Assembly: GCF_000154845.1 (NCBI RefSeq)
Contig: NZ_DS981505.1
Span: 123,034 to 187,033 of the forward strand
Source: Phocaeicola coprocola DSM 17136
GTDB taxonomy: Bacteria; Bacteroidota; Bacteroidia; Bacteroidales; Bacteroidaceae
Length of the DNA: 64,000 nucleotides
Reading direction: 5' to 3'
Made by a program: the position numbers and the translations under genes. The notes below the pieces were generated by a model. That model was not told the origin of the DNA. It saw only the letters and a list, made by a program, of their open reading frames with translations, and did not search any database. Within the stretch, counting starts at the first letter, position 1. Every line of letters begins with the position of its first letter. Below, piece by piece: positions 55,844 to 64,000 of this stretch.

Positions 55844-56896
55844 ATGAACAGAACGATTATTGCATTGGGATTGTTGGCATGCTCAACACACATTGCAGCA
55901 CAGGATGTAAATATATACACACCGGGCACAGACGAAGGCATCGTATACTTTCTGCCTAAAACAGCTCTGGAAGTAAATATTATAGCCACACGCATAAGCT
56001 ATCAACCGGGAGAGCTATGCCAATATGCCAATCGTTACCTGCGCATGAACAATGTAAATCCTCAACCGGAAACATACTGGAAAATCAAACAGATTGATGT
56101 TCGCTCTATCGGAGTTCCCGATTCTACAAAAGCATATATCATCAAGCTGAAAGATAAAAGCACCTTATCAAATATTGAGCTGACAGAAAACGGGATAGCC
56201 AAGGCTATAAATACCACTTTTCCTAAAGAATACGAACAGCAGCAAGGATACGAACTGGAGAAATCTCTTCCACATGAAAGTACACGCAAGTACATGACAG
56301 AAGAGATCCTGATGGCAGGTTCGACAGCGAAAATGGCGGAACTGACAGCTAAGGAAATTTACAATATCCGCGAAAGCAAGAATTTGATCTTGCGAGGACA
56401 AGCTGACACCATGCCTAAAGACGGAGCTTCACTCAAGCTGATAATGGACAATCTTGACAAACAGGAAAAGGCACTTACACAAATGTTCGCCGGAACAACC
56501 GATCGCGAAGACAAGGTATTTACCTTACTTGTTACTCCGGAAGACAATACAAAAGATAAAATCGTATTGCGTTTCTCACGCCTGTTAGGAGCCTTGTCTA
56601 CCGACAATCTGGCTGGTGATCCTATATATATCAGCATGAGCAGTACAGCTCCTATACCAGCTCCGACCGATGACAGCAAGAAGAAAAAGAAACCAGAGGG
56701 AGCTATCTATAACATTCCGGGCAAAGGAAATGTTTCTGTAAGCTACCAAGGAAAAAAATATTTCGAAAAAGACCTTCCTATTACTCAGTTTGGTTCTACA
56801 GAGGTTTTGGTAAATGAGCTTTTCAACAAGAAAATAAACACACGAGTAGTGTTTAACCCCGAAACCGGAGCAATTCTGAAAATAGATAAAGACTAA
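55844..56896 (+). CDS. DUF4831 family protein
   Basis: 350 residues with a cleavable signal peptide (cut near IAAQ-DVN). The sequence VNIYTPGTDEGIVYFLPKTA and AKAYIIKLKDKSTLSNIELT, and the later GNVSVSYQGKKYFEKDLPIT, fit the DUF4831 family of Bacteroidales, which has no known role. Mostly beta in the C-terminal half, with a Lys-rich linker near 278-282 (KKKKK-like). It lies 9 bp after nnr and is periplasmic or membrane-linked. Confidence 0.78.
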   Translation: MNRTIIALGLLACSTHIAAQDVNIYTPGTDEGIVYFLPKTALEVNIIATRISYQPGELCQYANRYLRMNNVNPQPETYWKIKQIDVRSIGVPDSTKAYIIKLKDKSTLSNIELTENGIAKAINTTFPKEYEQQQGYELEKSLPHESTRKYMTEEILMAGSTAKMAELTAKEIYNIRESKNLILRGQADTMPKDGASLKLIMDNLDKQEKALTQMFAGTTDREDKVFTLLVTPEDNTKDKIVLRFSRLLGALSTDNLAGDPIYISMSSTAPIPAPTDDSKKKKKPEGAIYNIPGKGNVSVSYQGKKYFEKDLPITQFGSTEVLVNELFNKKINTRVVFNPETGAILKIDKD

Positions 56897-56914
56897 CTAG
56901 CAGTCGTTATCCTG

Positions 56915-56973
56915 AAATAAATAAAACCGGCAGGATTCTGTTCATTCAGAAATCCTGCCGGTTTTATTTATTT
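56915..56973. terminator. Strong bidirectional terminator
   Basis: AAATAAATAAAACCGGCAGG and the following ATTCTG pair with the inverse arm around loop TTCATT, a stem of about 26 bp with one bulge. It separates the nnr-DUF4831 unit from the convergent MFS gene. Confidence 0.9.
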
Positions 56974-56996
56974 CAGTCTGTTAACTACCCTGATCG

Positions 56997-58352
56997 TTAC
57001 TTGATATTAGCTTCTTCCAGCTTATATCCAAATTTCTTGTCGGCTACCTTCAAAGCGAAAGCAATAATCAACGACAATACTGCGATACCTGTAAATATAC
57101 ACATCGGTAATGTATAGTCATACAGATTAGCTCCATTTGCCTTTCCTACCACGCAATACTTATCCAATACGATACCAATCAATGTCGGTATTCCCCACAA
57201 TCCGATATTCTGAATAAAGAATATCAACGCATACGCAGTACCCAACTGGTGAGCAGGGAATATTTTAGCAACCGAAGGCCACATAGCAGAAGGTACCAGC
57301 GAGAAGGCAATACCCAGCGCAATCATCAATACAATAGCAATCCAAGAGCTTGTAATGAAAGGCAACGCATATATACAGTGTACAGCAATCAGCATAGCCG
57401 CACCAAGCATCATGATAGAAGCAGCTTTTCCTCGCTTGTCTACCATACCACCAAACACCGGAGTAAGGAACAAAGCTCCTAAAGCAGGAAGTCCGGCAAA
57501 GAATCCGGCAACACTTTCATCAATACCATATTTACTGATCATCAGCTCGGAAGCAAATTTCTGGAACGGGAATACGCATGAGTAAAACAATACGCAAAGC
57601 AAGGCTATCAGCCAGAATCCCGGATTAGAAAGAATCTTGGCAACATCCTTGAATGAGAATTTTTCTTCCGGAGAATTATCAACTTCAGCTTCAATCTGGC
57701 GATCCAGTTTCTTATCAAGAACAGAGAAAGCAAAGAAAGCTATCAATCCACCGATCAGACAGATCAGACCTACCAGCACCGGAGTTGTAATCTCGTACGC
57801 ACGTGCCATCGGAATAGCAACTGCATAAGCGGCCTGCGAACCTACACGTGCCAGCGCAACCTGTACTCCCATGGCTGTTGCCATTTCTTTTCCGCGGAAC
57901 CATTTGGCAATCATCTTCGTTACTGTGATACCTGCTACTTCAGCTCCTACACCAAAGACAGAATAACCAGCCGATGCAACAAACACGCTTACTTTATATC
58001 CCAAAATTGTGCCTGTAGCATCTGCCATACCCGTCATAGCATAATACTCCAGTCCTGTACCCAATACCATCAGAATAGTAGCCAGCTTTCCGGTAAACCG
58101 AATACCAAAACGGTCAAGAATCAGCCCACCCCATATCAGCATCAAAAAGAAAACATTCAGGAAGCTATAAGCTCCGGTAAAAAGTCCGAACTCACTACTA
58201 TCCCACTTCAAATCGGTTTCAAGCATCGTCTTCAGCGGTGCAACCACATCGTTCACATAATATGCCGCCATCATCGTGAAGGCAACAATTGCCAGCGCTC
58301 CCCAGCGAATAGCCCGGGAATCATTCAGTTTTTTAAGATTCTGTTCTTTCAT
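56997..58352 (-). CDS. MFS transporter
   Basis: 451 residues with twelve membrane helices and a central cytosolic loop after helix 6 (KKLDRQIEAEVDNSPEEKFS near 213-232). GGLILDRFGIRFTGK at about 75-89 is the MFS loop 2-3 motif. The ETDLKWDSSEFGLFTGAYSF opening resembles transporters of organic acids or small peptides, but no exact substrate class is certain. Monocistronic, with a promoter facing the DUF3332 promoter. Confidence 0.85.
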   Translation of the reverse strand: MKEQNLKKLNDSRAIRWGALAIVAFTMMAAYYVNDVVAPLKTMLETDLKWDSSEFGLFTGAYSFLNVFFLMLIWGGLILDRFGIRFTGKLATILMVLGTGLEYYAMTGMADATGTILGYKVSVFVASAGYSVFGVGAEVAGITVTKMIAKWFRGKEMATAMGVQVALARVGSQAAYAVAIPMARAYEITTPVLVGLICLIGGLIAFFAFSVLDKKLDRQIEAEVDNSPEEKFSFKDVAKILSNPGFWLIALLCVLFYSCVFPFQKFASELMISKYGIDESVAGFFAGLPALGALFLTPVFGGMVDKRGKAASIMMLGAAMLIAVHCIYALPFITSSWIAIVLMIALGIAFSLVPSAMWPSVAKIFPAHQLGTAYALIFFIQNIGLWGIPTLIGIVLDKYCVVGKANGANLYDYTLPMCIFTGIAVLSLIIAFALKVADKKFGYKLEEANIK

Positions 58353-58393
58353 CTATTTTTTATCTATTTTTTATATATTTCTTAAAAATGCGA

Positions 58394-58401
58394 CAAAGAT
58401 A
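58394..58401 (-). promoter_or_regulatory. -7 element of the MFS gene
   Basis: TATCTTTG on the minus strand, 42 bp upstream of the start. Confidence 0.55.
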
Positions 58402-58444
58402 CGTTTTTTTTCATCGTTTCTATTTCATTTTTCAAAATATATTC

Positions 58445-58452
58445 TAACTTTG
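58445..58452 (+). promoter_or_regulatory. -7 element of the DUF3332 gene
   Basis: TAACTTTG, divergent from the MFS promoter, 84 bp upstream of the start. Confidence 0.55.
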
Positions 58453-58535
58453 TAACAGAACGTAACACACATTATATAAGTAAAACGCGTGCAAGGTTCA
58501 TTACAATTTTAATTTACCAACTAATAAAATCAACC

Positions 58536-59090
58536 ATGAAAAAAACAAAACTTACGGTTCTCTGCGCCATAATGAGCGGAAGCCTATTATTTTCTTCCTG
58601 CATCGGTTCTTTCGGACTGTGGAGCAAATTGAAAGATTGGAATCAAGGACTTGGCAATAAATTTGTAAACGAAATCGTATTTTTGGCTTTCCACATCGTT
58701 CCGGTGTACGAAGTTGCTTATTTTGCCGATGTACTGGTTTTGAACTCTATTGAATTCTGGTCAGGTTCTAACCCTATAGCACAGGTAGGCACCGAAAAGA
58801 CAGTACAAGGAGAAAACGGAGAATACCTGGTACGTACAAATGCCGATGGCTATACCATCATCAAGAAAGGTGAAGAAGACAAACCTTTAGATTTGGTTTA
58901 CAACAAAGAAAAACGTACATGGAACGCCGTTGCCGACGGACAGACATTCGAACTGATAACCATGAATGAAGACGGCACTATTACATTTAAGCAGAAAGAC
59001 GGCACTCCGATGACCGTTACTCCTGATATGATGGGTATGTCAGTTGCGAGAGCAGCTCAAAACAATTCATTATTCTTTGCAGCAAGATAA
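58536..59090 (+). CDS. DUF3332 lipoprotein
   Basis: 184 residues; signal peptide and lipobox FSSC (Cys near 22). A hydrophobic segment, NEIVFLAFHIVPVYEVAYFA (about 45-64), forms part of the DUF3332 N-terminal block, and the rest contains a beta domain (EYLVRTNADGYTIIKKGEED, TWNAVADGQTFELI). The family occurs widely in Bacteroidales and proteobacteria without an assigned role. Monocistronic. Confidence 0.8.
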   Translation: MKKTKLTVLCAIMSGSLLFSSCIGSFGLWSKLKDWNQGLGNKFVNEIVFLAFHIVPVYEVAYFADVLVLNSIEFWSGSNPIAQVGTEKTVQGENGEYLVRTNADGYTIIKKGEEDKPLDLVYNKEKRTWNAVADGQTFELITMNEDGTITFKQKDGTPMTVTPDMMGMSVARAAQNNSLFFAAR

Positions 59091-59118
59091 CTTCCAAAAG
59101 AAGCAAAATCATAACAAA

Positions 59119-59152
59119 AACGCAGAACTATCATAAAGATAAGTTCTGCGTT
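59119..59152 (+). terminator. Terminator of the DUF3332 gene
   Basis: AACGCAGAACT pairs perfectly with AGTTCTGCGTT, followed by ATTTTTTA. Confidence 0.85.
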
Positions 59153-59249
59153 ATTTTTTATGCCCCACAGACTTCAGGCAACAGACATGAAGCCAACCGG
59201 CCAAAACATACTCTGTCCAGCTCTATCAGCATCTCATACAAAAAAATAA

Positions 59250-59280
59250 AAGCAGCCTCTCCACCACGGAGAAGCTGCTT
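59250..59280 (-). terminator. Terminator of fba
   Basis: AAGCAGCCTCTCC pairs with GGAGAAGCTGCTT (one G-U) with a T-rich tail on the minus strand. Confidence 0.75.
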
Positions 59281-59326
59281 CGTTATTATAATTTAGGTGT
59301 ATAAAGTCTTTATTATCTGCTTGTCA

Positions 59327-60334
59327 TTAGCACTGAGCCAATTTACCGTCTGAACCCAATACGTTCAAGATTTTATGCTTGTACATCTTTTCCATGTTAT
59401 CACGAGCAGGACCAAGATATTTACGTGGGTCGAATTCTGCTGGTTTTTCAGCAAATACCTGACGGATAGCAGCAGTCATTGCCAAACGAGAGTCAGAGTC
59501 GATGTTGATCTTGCAAACAGCTGATTTAGCAGCTTTACGCAATTCTTCTTCAGGAATACCGATTGCAGCATCCAATTTACCACCGAACTTGTTGATAGTA
59601 TCAACTTCTTCCTGAGGAACTGAAGAAGATCCGTGAAGAACGATAGGAAATCCAGGAAGTTTTTCCATAACTGCATCCAATACTTCGAATGCCAAAGGAG
59701 GAGGAACCAAACGACCTGTAGCTGGATCAACGTGGCACTGTTCTGGTTTGAACTTGTAAGCACCGTGAGAAGTACCGATTGAGATAGCCAAAGAATCGCA
59801 ACCTGTACGAGTAGCGAAGTCGATAACTTCTTCAGGGTTAGTATAAGTGTGGTGTTCAGCGCAAACTTCATCTTCTACACCAGCCAATACACCAAGTTCG
59901 CCTTCTACTGTTACATCGAACTGATGAGCGTATTCAACAACTTTCTTAGTCAAAGCTACGTTTTCTTCGTATGGCAAGTGAGAACCGTCGATCATAACTG
60001 AAGAGAAACCTAAGTCGATGCAAGATTTGCACAATTCGAATGAATCTCCGTGGTCAAGGTGAAGAACGATTTCAGGATGTTCGCAGCCTAATTCTTTAGC
60101 GTAAGCTACAGCACCTTCTGCCATGTAACGCAACAAAGTCTGGTTTGCATAGTTACGAGCACCTTTAGATACCTGAAGAATAACCGGAGATTTTGTTTCA
60201 ACAGCTGCTTTGATGATAGCCTGCAACTGTTCCATATTATTGAAGTTGAATGCAGGGATAGCGTATCCACCTTTGATTGCTCTGGCAAACATATCTCTAG
60301 TGTTTACCAAGCCTAATTCTTTGTAATTAACCAT
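59327..60334 (-). CDS. fba: Class II fructose-bisphosphate aldolase
   Basis: 335 residues. Zinc-dependent aldolase of glycolysis and gluconeogenesis, cleaving fructose-1,6-bisphosphate. Visible zinc and active-site motifs: VLHLDHGDSFELCKSCI (His and Asp near 91-96), VTVEGELGVLAGVEDEV near 142, SIGTSHGAYKF (zinc His) near 187 and IVLHGSSSVPQEE (zinc His) near 232. The length fits the Bacteroidales type. Strong codon bias and a promoter overlapping GTTAC repeats suggest high expression. Confidence 0.96.
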   Translation of the reverse strand: MVNYKELGLVNTRDMFARAIKGGYAIPAFNFNNMEQLQAIIKAAVETKSPVILQVSKGARNYANQTLLRYMAEGAVAYAKELGCEHPEIVLHLDHGDSFELCKSCIDLGFSSVMIDGSHLPYEENVALTKKVVEYAHQFDVTVEGELGVLAGVEDEVCAEHHTYTNPEEVIDFATRTGCDSLAISIGTSHGAYKFKPEQCHVDPATGRLVPPPLAFEVLDAVMEKLPGFPIVLHGSSSVPQEEVDTINKFGGKLDAAIGIPEEELRKAAKSAVCKINIDSDSRLAMTAAIRQVFAEKPAEFDPRKYLGPARDNMEKMYKHKILNVLGSDGKLAQC

Positions 60335-60375
60335 TGTTGTAAATTTTATAATTGTTAGTGATTAAATTCCATAGG

Positions 60376-60383
60376 CAAAGTTA
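60376..60383 (-). promoter_or_regulatory. -7 element of fba
   Basis: TAACTTTG on the minus strand, 41 bp upstream of the start. Confidence 0.55.
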
Positions 60384-60687
60384 CAAAGAATTGTAACAAA
60401 TCTTCCTTTCATTGCATGAAAAAAGTGCTCCACTCATGAACATTTTGACCTAAATCATCGGTCATTTCACTTAAAAAGCATTGGATGTAAAGTGTATATT
60501 ACAAATTTTACAGACTCATTCTGCTTTCTCTTCCAGAAAATCAACATCCATTTTTTTGGCCATCCGCCAGCTTCTTACACCTTATATTATATAATAACAG
60601 AACAATGCAGCCAGTGGTCATCTTTCAAAACTACAGCAAGTTAAATAAAAAATTATGCAAATCATTTTCTATTTCAAAGAAAAGCAG
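60384..60687. other. Divergent spacer between fba and rpmE
   Basis: No gene or hairpin of note; AT-rich toward the L31 promoter. Confidence 0.5.
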
Positions 60688-60695
60688 TATCTTTG
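60688..60695 (+). promoter_or_regulatory. -7 element of the L31 gene
   Basis: TATCTTTG followed by GCAACC; leaves a leader of about 75 nt before the start codon. Confidence 0.6.
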
Positions 60696-60779
60696 CAACC
60701 CGAAACAGACCATTACACACTATATATTTTGCAGTGTTACCACATATAGCAAATAATAACAATAAAAGTATATACTGAA

Positions 60780-61031
60780 ATGAAAAAAGGCATTCATCCT
60801 GAAAACTACCGTCCGGTAGTATTTAAAGACATGTCAAACGGTGACATGTTCTTGTCACGTTCAACTTGTGCAACAAAAGACACAGTAGAATTCGAAGGCG
60901 AAACTTATCCTTGTGTTAAGTTGGAAATCTCTAGCAGCTCTCACCCGTTCTACACAGGTAAGTCTAAATTGGTAGACACTGCAGGACGTGTTGATAAGTT
61001 CATGAGCCGCTACAACCGCATCAAGAAGTAA
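60780..61031 (+). CDS. rpmE2: 50S ribosomal protein L31 type B
   Basis: 83 residues. [21 protein letters not shown] and [20 protein letters not shown] identify L31; the four zinc cysteines of the A type are absent, making it type B. The two Cys present (STCATKD, YPCVKLE) are spaced too far apart to form the A-type zinc knuckle. In many Bacteroidales this is the only L31. Monocistronic with a strong terminator. The long AT-rich leader could hold ribosomal-protein feedback control, but no structure is obvious. Confidence 0.95.
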   Translation: MKKGIHPENYRPVVFKDMSNGDMFLSRSTCATKDTVEFEGETYPCVKLEISSSSHPFYTGKSKLVDTAGRVDKFMSRYNRIKK

Positions 61032-61050
61032 TCATTACTTGCAGAAATAT

Positions 61051-61090
61051 AAAATCGGGCGTTTCTTTCACGTGAGGAACGCCCGATTTT
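61051..61090 (+). terminator. Terminator of the L31 gene
   Basis: AAAATCGGGCGTT pairs perfectly with AACGCCCGATTTT, followed by ATTTTT. Confidence 0.88.
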
Positions 61091-61110
61091 ATTTTTACCG
61101 TCACACAACT

Positions 61111-61184
61111 TATCAGCATATCATATCAAAAACTTCAGCATATTTTGAGAAAAACATGCTGAAGTTTTCTGTAAAATTCGTACA
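61111..61184 (+). repeat. Intergenic TATCAGC...GTACA element, copy c, with hairpin
   Basis: TATCAGC, then ACTTCAGCATATTTT, then TTCGTACA, as in copies a and b but longer. Here AAAACTTCAGCAT (61129-61141) pairs perfectly with ATGCTGAAGTTTT (61156-61168). The rest of 61091-61380 shows no gene. Confidence 0.45.
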
Positions 61185-61380
61185 AATATTCCACAAAACT
61201 TGCTGACGTTTTTTCAATACCTCCCGGCTTTACCAGCAAGCCTTAAAGGAAGCCGCTAAATTCTTAGAGATTATCCTCTCTATCCATACCCCTTAAAAAC
61301 AAATCAGGTATTGCCGAAACCATCCGAACGAACGGCCTCAACAATACCCGAACATGAAAATATAAGATTTACAGCAAATA

Positions 61381-63036
61381 TTACTTAGTATCCTTTGCAC
61401 GTATTTCTACACGACGAATCTTACCGCTGATTGTCTTCGGAAGTTCATCTACAAACTCGATAACACGTGGATATTTGTAAGGAGCTGTCACACGTTTTAC
61501 ATGATCCTGCAATTCCTTTATCAGCTCCGGACCGGCTTTCTGCTTGTAATCCTTTGCCAATACAATCGTAGCTTTTACTACCTGACCGCGAATTTCATCG
61601 GGTACACCTGTTATGGCACACTCTACTACTGCCGGATGGGTCATCAAAGCACTTTCTACTTCGAACGGGCCAATACGATAACCGGAACTCTTGATTACAT
61701 CATCCGCACGGCCTACGAACCAGTAATAACCATCTTCGTCACGCCATGCGACGTCACCGGTATAATAAACTCCGTCGTGCCATGCTTCGCGAGTCAGTTC
61801 TGCATCACGATAATACTCTTTAAACAATCCCAGCGGTTTTCCCTTATCGGTACGTACAACGATTTGTCCCTGTTCACCATCTTCGGCCGAACGTCCGTCG
61901 GGTGTAAGCAGGTCGATATCGTACTGCGGATTAGGAACACCCATACTGCCTGGTTTCGGATCCATCCATGGGAAAGTAGCAAGTGTAAGAGCTGTTTCTG
62001 TCTGTCCGAAACCTTCCATCAGGCGGATACCTGTGATTTTCTTGAATGTTTCGTAAACAGAGTAATTCAATGCTTCTCCCGCCGTAGTACAATATTCCAG
62101 TGAAGACAAATCAAATTTGCTCAGATCCTCACGAATCAGGAAGCGGTAAATAGTAGGAGGTGCGCACAATGAGGTAATATGATAATCGTGAATCTTCTGC
62201 AAGATATCGGCAGGAGTAAATTTCTCATGGTCGTACACAAAGATATTTGCTCCGGCAATCATCTGTCCATACAGCTTACCCCATACAGCTTTTCCCCATC
62301 CGGTGTCGGCAATAGTAAGATGCAGACTGTTTTCATGAAGATTATGCCAGAAACTTCCGGTAGCAATGTGTCCCAACGGATAAGTAAAATCGTGTGCCAC
62401 CATCTTAGGTTCTCCGGTAGTTCCTGAAGTAAAATACATCAGCATAATATCATCGTTGGTATTTGCATGTTCAGGACGGACAAAAGGAGCTGCACTTTCC
62501 ATTCCTTTATGGAAATCTTCAAATCCTTCCGGATATTCAGGACCTACACTGACAAGCTTCTCTACGCTCGGACATTCAGGCATTGCATCCAGAATATGTT
62601 TGGTAATGACTTCTTCTCCCGCAGCAACAATCATTTTGATAGTAGCGGCCTTGCAGCGGTAAACGATATCTTTCTTAGTCAGCAGGTGGGTAGCCGGAAT
62701 CACTACTGCCCCTATCTTGTGAAGGGCAATGATAGAGAACCAGAATTCATAACGGCGTTTCAGAATCAACATCACCTTGTCGCCATGTCCGATACCCAGA
62801 CTCTGGAAGTAAGAAGCCGTCATATCGGTATATTTTTTCAAATCGGCATAAGTAAACTGAATATGTTCTCCTTTATCGTTTGTCCAGAGAAGAGCGTTTT
62901 TATCCGGACGCTCGGCAGCCCATGCATCTACTACATCATAACCGAAGTTAAAGTTTTCGGGCACTTTTATTTTGAAGCGCTTTATAAAATCCTCTTGTGA
63001 GGTAAAGCTAGTTTGATCTATAAATCGTTCTAACAT
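61381..63036 (-). CDS. AMP-forming acyl-CoA synthetase
   Basis: 551 residues of the ANL superfamily. It activates a carboxylic acid to acyl-AMP and then acyl-CoA. Motifs: YFTSGTTGEPKMVAH (P-loop, about 207-220), GFGQTETAL near 340, YTGDVAWRDEDGYYWFVGRA near 424-443, DDVIKSSGYRIGPFEVE and the C-terminal catalytic lysine in LPKTISGKIRR. It resembles the acetyl-CoA synthetase-like or medium-chain group. The HTH-cupin regulator gene lies 37 bp upstream in the same unit and probably controls it in response to an acyl or related ligand. Confidence 0.88.
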   Translation of the reverse strand: MLERFIDQTSFTSQEDFIKRFKIKVPENFNFGYDVVDAWAAERPDKNALLWTNDKGEHIQFTYADLKKYTDMTASYFQSLGIGHGDKVMLILKRRYEFWFSIIALHKIGAVVIPATHLLTKKDIVYRCKAATIKMIVAAGEEVITKHILDAMPECPSVEKLVSVGPEYPEGFEDFHKGMESAAPFVRPEHANTNDDIMLMYFTSGTTGEPKMVAHDFTYPLGHIATGSFWHNLHENSLHLTIADTGWGKAVWGKLYGQMIAGANIFVYDHEKFTPADILQKIHDYHITSLCAPPTIYRFLIREDLSKFDLSSLEYCTTAGEALNYSVYETFKKITGIRLMEGFGQTETALTLATFPWMDPKPGSMGVPNPQYDIDLLTPDGRSAEDGEQGQIVVRTDKGKPLGLFKEYYRDAELTREAWHDGVYYTGDVAWRDEDGYYWFVGRADDVIKSSGYRIGPFEVESALMTHPAVVECAITGVPDEIRGQVVKATIVLAKDYKQKAGPELIKELQDHVKRVTAPYKYPRVIEFVDELPKTISGKIRRVEIRAKDTK

Positions 63037-63073
63037 ATATCTTTTGCTTGTTTTTTACTAGTTGTTTGTATTG

Positions 63074-63631
63074 TTATTGCATTACTACAGCCAGGAATTT
63101 TACAGTTTTTCCATCCAGAGCCAACATTCCGTGAGGCTTGCTTGAATCAAAATACAGGCTGTCTCCCGGATTCAATATCAATTCCTTACCATTGATATTC
63201 AACAGCATACGTCCCTCTATCACCAGGTTGAACTCCTGTCCTTCGTGGGTATTGAAATATACCGGTGTATTTTCCGGCTTCGGTCCTACCGTTACAATAA
63301 ACGGATCAGCCTTACGTCCCTTAAAACCAGAAGCAAGCGACTGATATTTATATGCCTTAGTACGTTCTACGGATACACCTGTTCCACGACGGGTAAGAAA
63401 ATAAGATTTCATCTTAGGTTCTTCACCAAACATCAGTTCGTCTAGTGTAATACCGTATTTTCGTGCTATCCGCTGCAAAACACTTACAGAGAAGTCGCAC
63501 TCACCCGACTCAATAGCCTGGTACTCCTCTACCGTAAAGTTACAGTCGGCTGCAACTTCCTCTACACTCAAATCCAAAGCGTCGCGCAAACCTTTCAAGC
63601 GTTCGGCTATCTGCTTAATTTGTTCATCCAT
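63074..63631 (-). CDS. XRE HTH-cupin transcriptional regulator
   Basis: 185 residues. N-terminal helix-turn-helix (about 8-62: LRDALDLSVEEVAADCNFTV, YQAIESGECDFSVSVLQRIA) and C-terminal double-stranded beta-helix cupin (about 110-185: PVYFNTHEGQEFNLVIEGRM, GDSLYFDSSKPHGMLALDG) with a metal-site-like HxxxE...H pattern. This MerR-unrelated family often regulates the adjacent metabolic operon. The synthetase gene follows after 37 bp. A strong inverted repeat lies 10 bp upstream of the start, suggesting autoregulation. Confidence 0.88.
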   Translation of the reverse strand: MDEQIKQIAERLKGLRDALDLSVEEVAADCNFTVEEYQAIESGECDFSVSVLQRIARKYGITLDELMFGEEPKMKSYFLTRRGTGVSVERTKAYKYQSLASGFKGRKADPFIVTVGPKPENTPVYFNTHEGQEFNLVIEGRMLLNINGKELILNPGDSLYFDSSKPHGMLALDGKTVKFLAVVMQ

Positions 63632-63641
63632 ATCTCAATAC

Positions 63642-63661
63642 TTCGGTAAATTTTTACCGAA
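63642..63661. promoter_or_regulatory. Probable operator of the HTH-cupin regulator
   Basis: TTCGGTAAA-N2-TTTACCGAA, 9-bp arms with perfect symmetry, 10 bp upstream of the regulator start. Position and symmetry fit a dimeric XRE binding site controlling the regulator-synthetase operon. Confidence 0.6.
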
Positions 63662-63863
63662 AAATTAAAAGTTAAACAATAAAACCGGCAAAAGTCGGTT
63701 CGGAAACACTAAAGAGGTCATTGAAATGTTGTCTAAAACGAATGGTTAAGCATGAAGAAATGTGCTGAAAAAAATGTGCTAACCTGCTGATAATAAAGGT
63801 AAAAAAGTATTGCATAATTCGCTGGTTTTTTAGTAAATTAGAAGTCTCTCAACTCTTCTGATT
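63662..63863. other. Spacer before the transposase gene
   Basis: AT-rich; may contain the left end of the insertion element whose gene starts at 63864, but the partner end lies outside the window so the inverted repeat cannot be identified. Confidence 0.4.
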
Positions 63864-64000
63864 ATGACTAAAGAAACACTCCTTATGCAATACCAATCCG
63901 AGTGCCTGTCGGCTCTCAAATCAGTAGCGAATATACAAAAACCTTTTGAAAAAACGTTCATGGACACCATGAAATTATTCATGGCCATCCCGGATCGTAT
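63864..64000 (+). CDS. Transposase, N-terminal part (window edge)
   Basis: The open frame begins MTKETLLMQYQSECLSALKS and runs off the window after 45 codons (ending in MAIPDR). The start resembles Bacteroidales IS4-type DDE transposases as recalled, where the next residues are usually INFLQ; this could not be checked. No catalytic residues are in view. Codon use is ordinary for the region. If correct, a second insertion sequence lies at the right border. Confidence 0.5.
   Translation, partial: MTKETLLMQYQSECLSALKSVANIQKPFEKTFMDTMKLFMAIPDR

Overview
The window looks like chromosome from a gut Bacteroidales bacterium (Bacteroidaceae, Bacteroides or Phocaeicola type). This rests on many SPII lipoproteins, TonB-dependent receptors with a carboxypeptidase-like N-terminal domain, Bacteroidales-specific families (DUF3316, DUF4465, DUF4595, DUF4831, DUF3332), and repeated promoters with a -7 element TAnnTTTG, three of them with a TTTG -33 element 19-20 bp upstream. 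The species cannot be fixed from the sequence alone.

Layout. 1-4,320 is accessory DNA: the end of a HigA-like antitoxin, a 3' fragment of tRNA-Pro(GGG) acting as an attachment scar, a deleted tyrosine recombinase, two lipoproteins and a fresh 1,421-bp ISL3-type insertion with an 8-bp target duplication. 4,430-13,650 is mostly core: tRNA-Leu, S41 protease, DUF3316 protein, ParC, MATE pump, glycyl-tRNA synthetase and an FKBP lipoprotein. 13,680-19,600 holds a DUF1573 relic and a small glycan locus, a GH43-like lipoprotein divergent from a GH127-GH2 pair. 19,800-25,050 carries a NUDIX hydrolase, a nucleoside deaminase, groES-groEL and a frameshifted rmuC.

25,056-30,450 is the most unusual segment. 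Two 225-bp direct repeats (two mismatches), copies of the 3' end of a beta-helix lipoprotein gene, enclose about 4.9 kb. Inside are a decayed umuC end, a second pair of umuC-tail repeats, and a two-gene unit encoding a lipoprotein and a 949-residue protein with duplicated modules and no signal peptide. The intact lipoprotein and its TonB receptor follow, then hisS, a zinc peptidase, tRNA-Lys, an MFS pump and a pair of surface lipoproteins.

41,397-46,505 is a cobalamin uptake operon under a B12 riboswitch: BtuB, a BtuG-like beta-propeller with an extra C-terminal region, and a DUF4465 lipoprotein. The rest is largely core: an AICAR transformylase, outer-membrane barrels, a run of obg-pgeF-B3/B4-M23 genes with overlapping or short junctions, adk, hpt, nnr, a DUF4831 protein, an MFS transporter, a DUF3332 lipoprotein, class II aldolase, L31 type B, and an acyl-CoA synthetase with its HTH-cupin regulator and a probable operator. 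The window ends inside a likely transposase gene.
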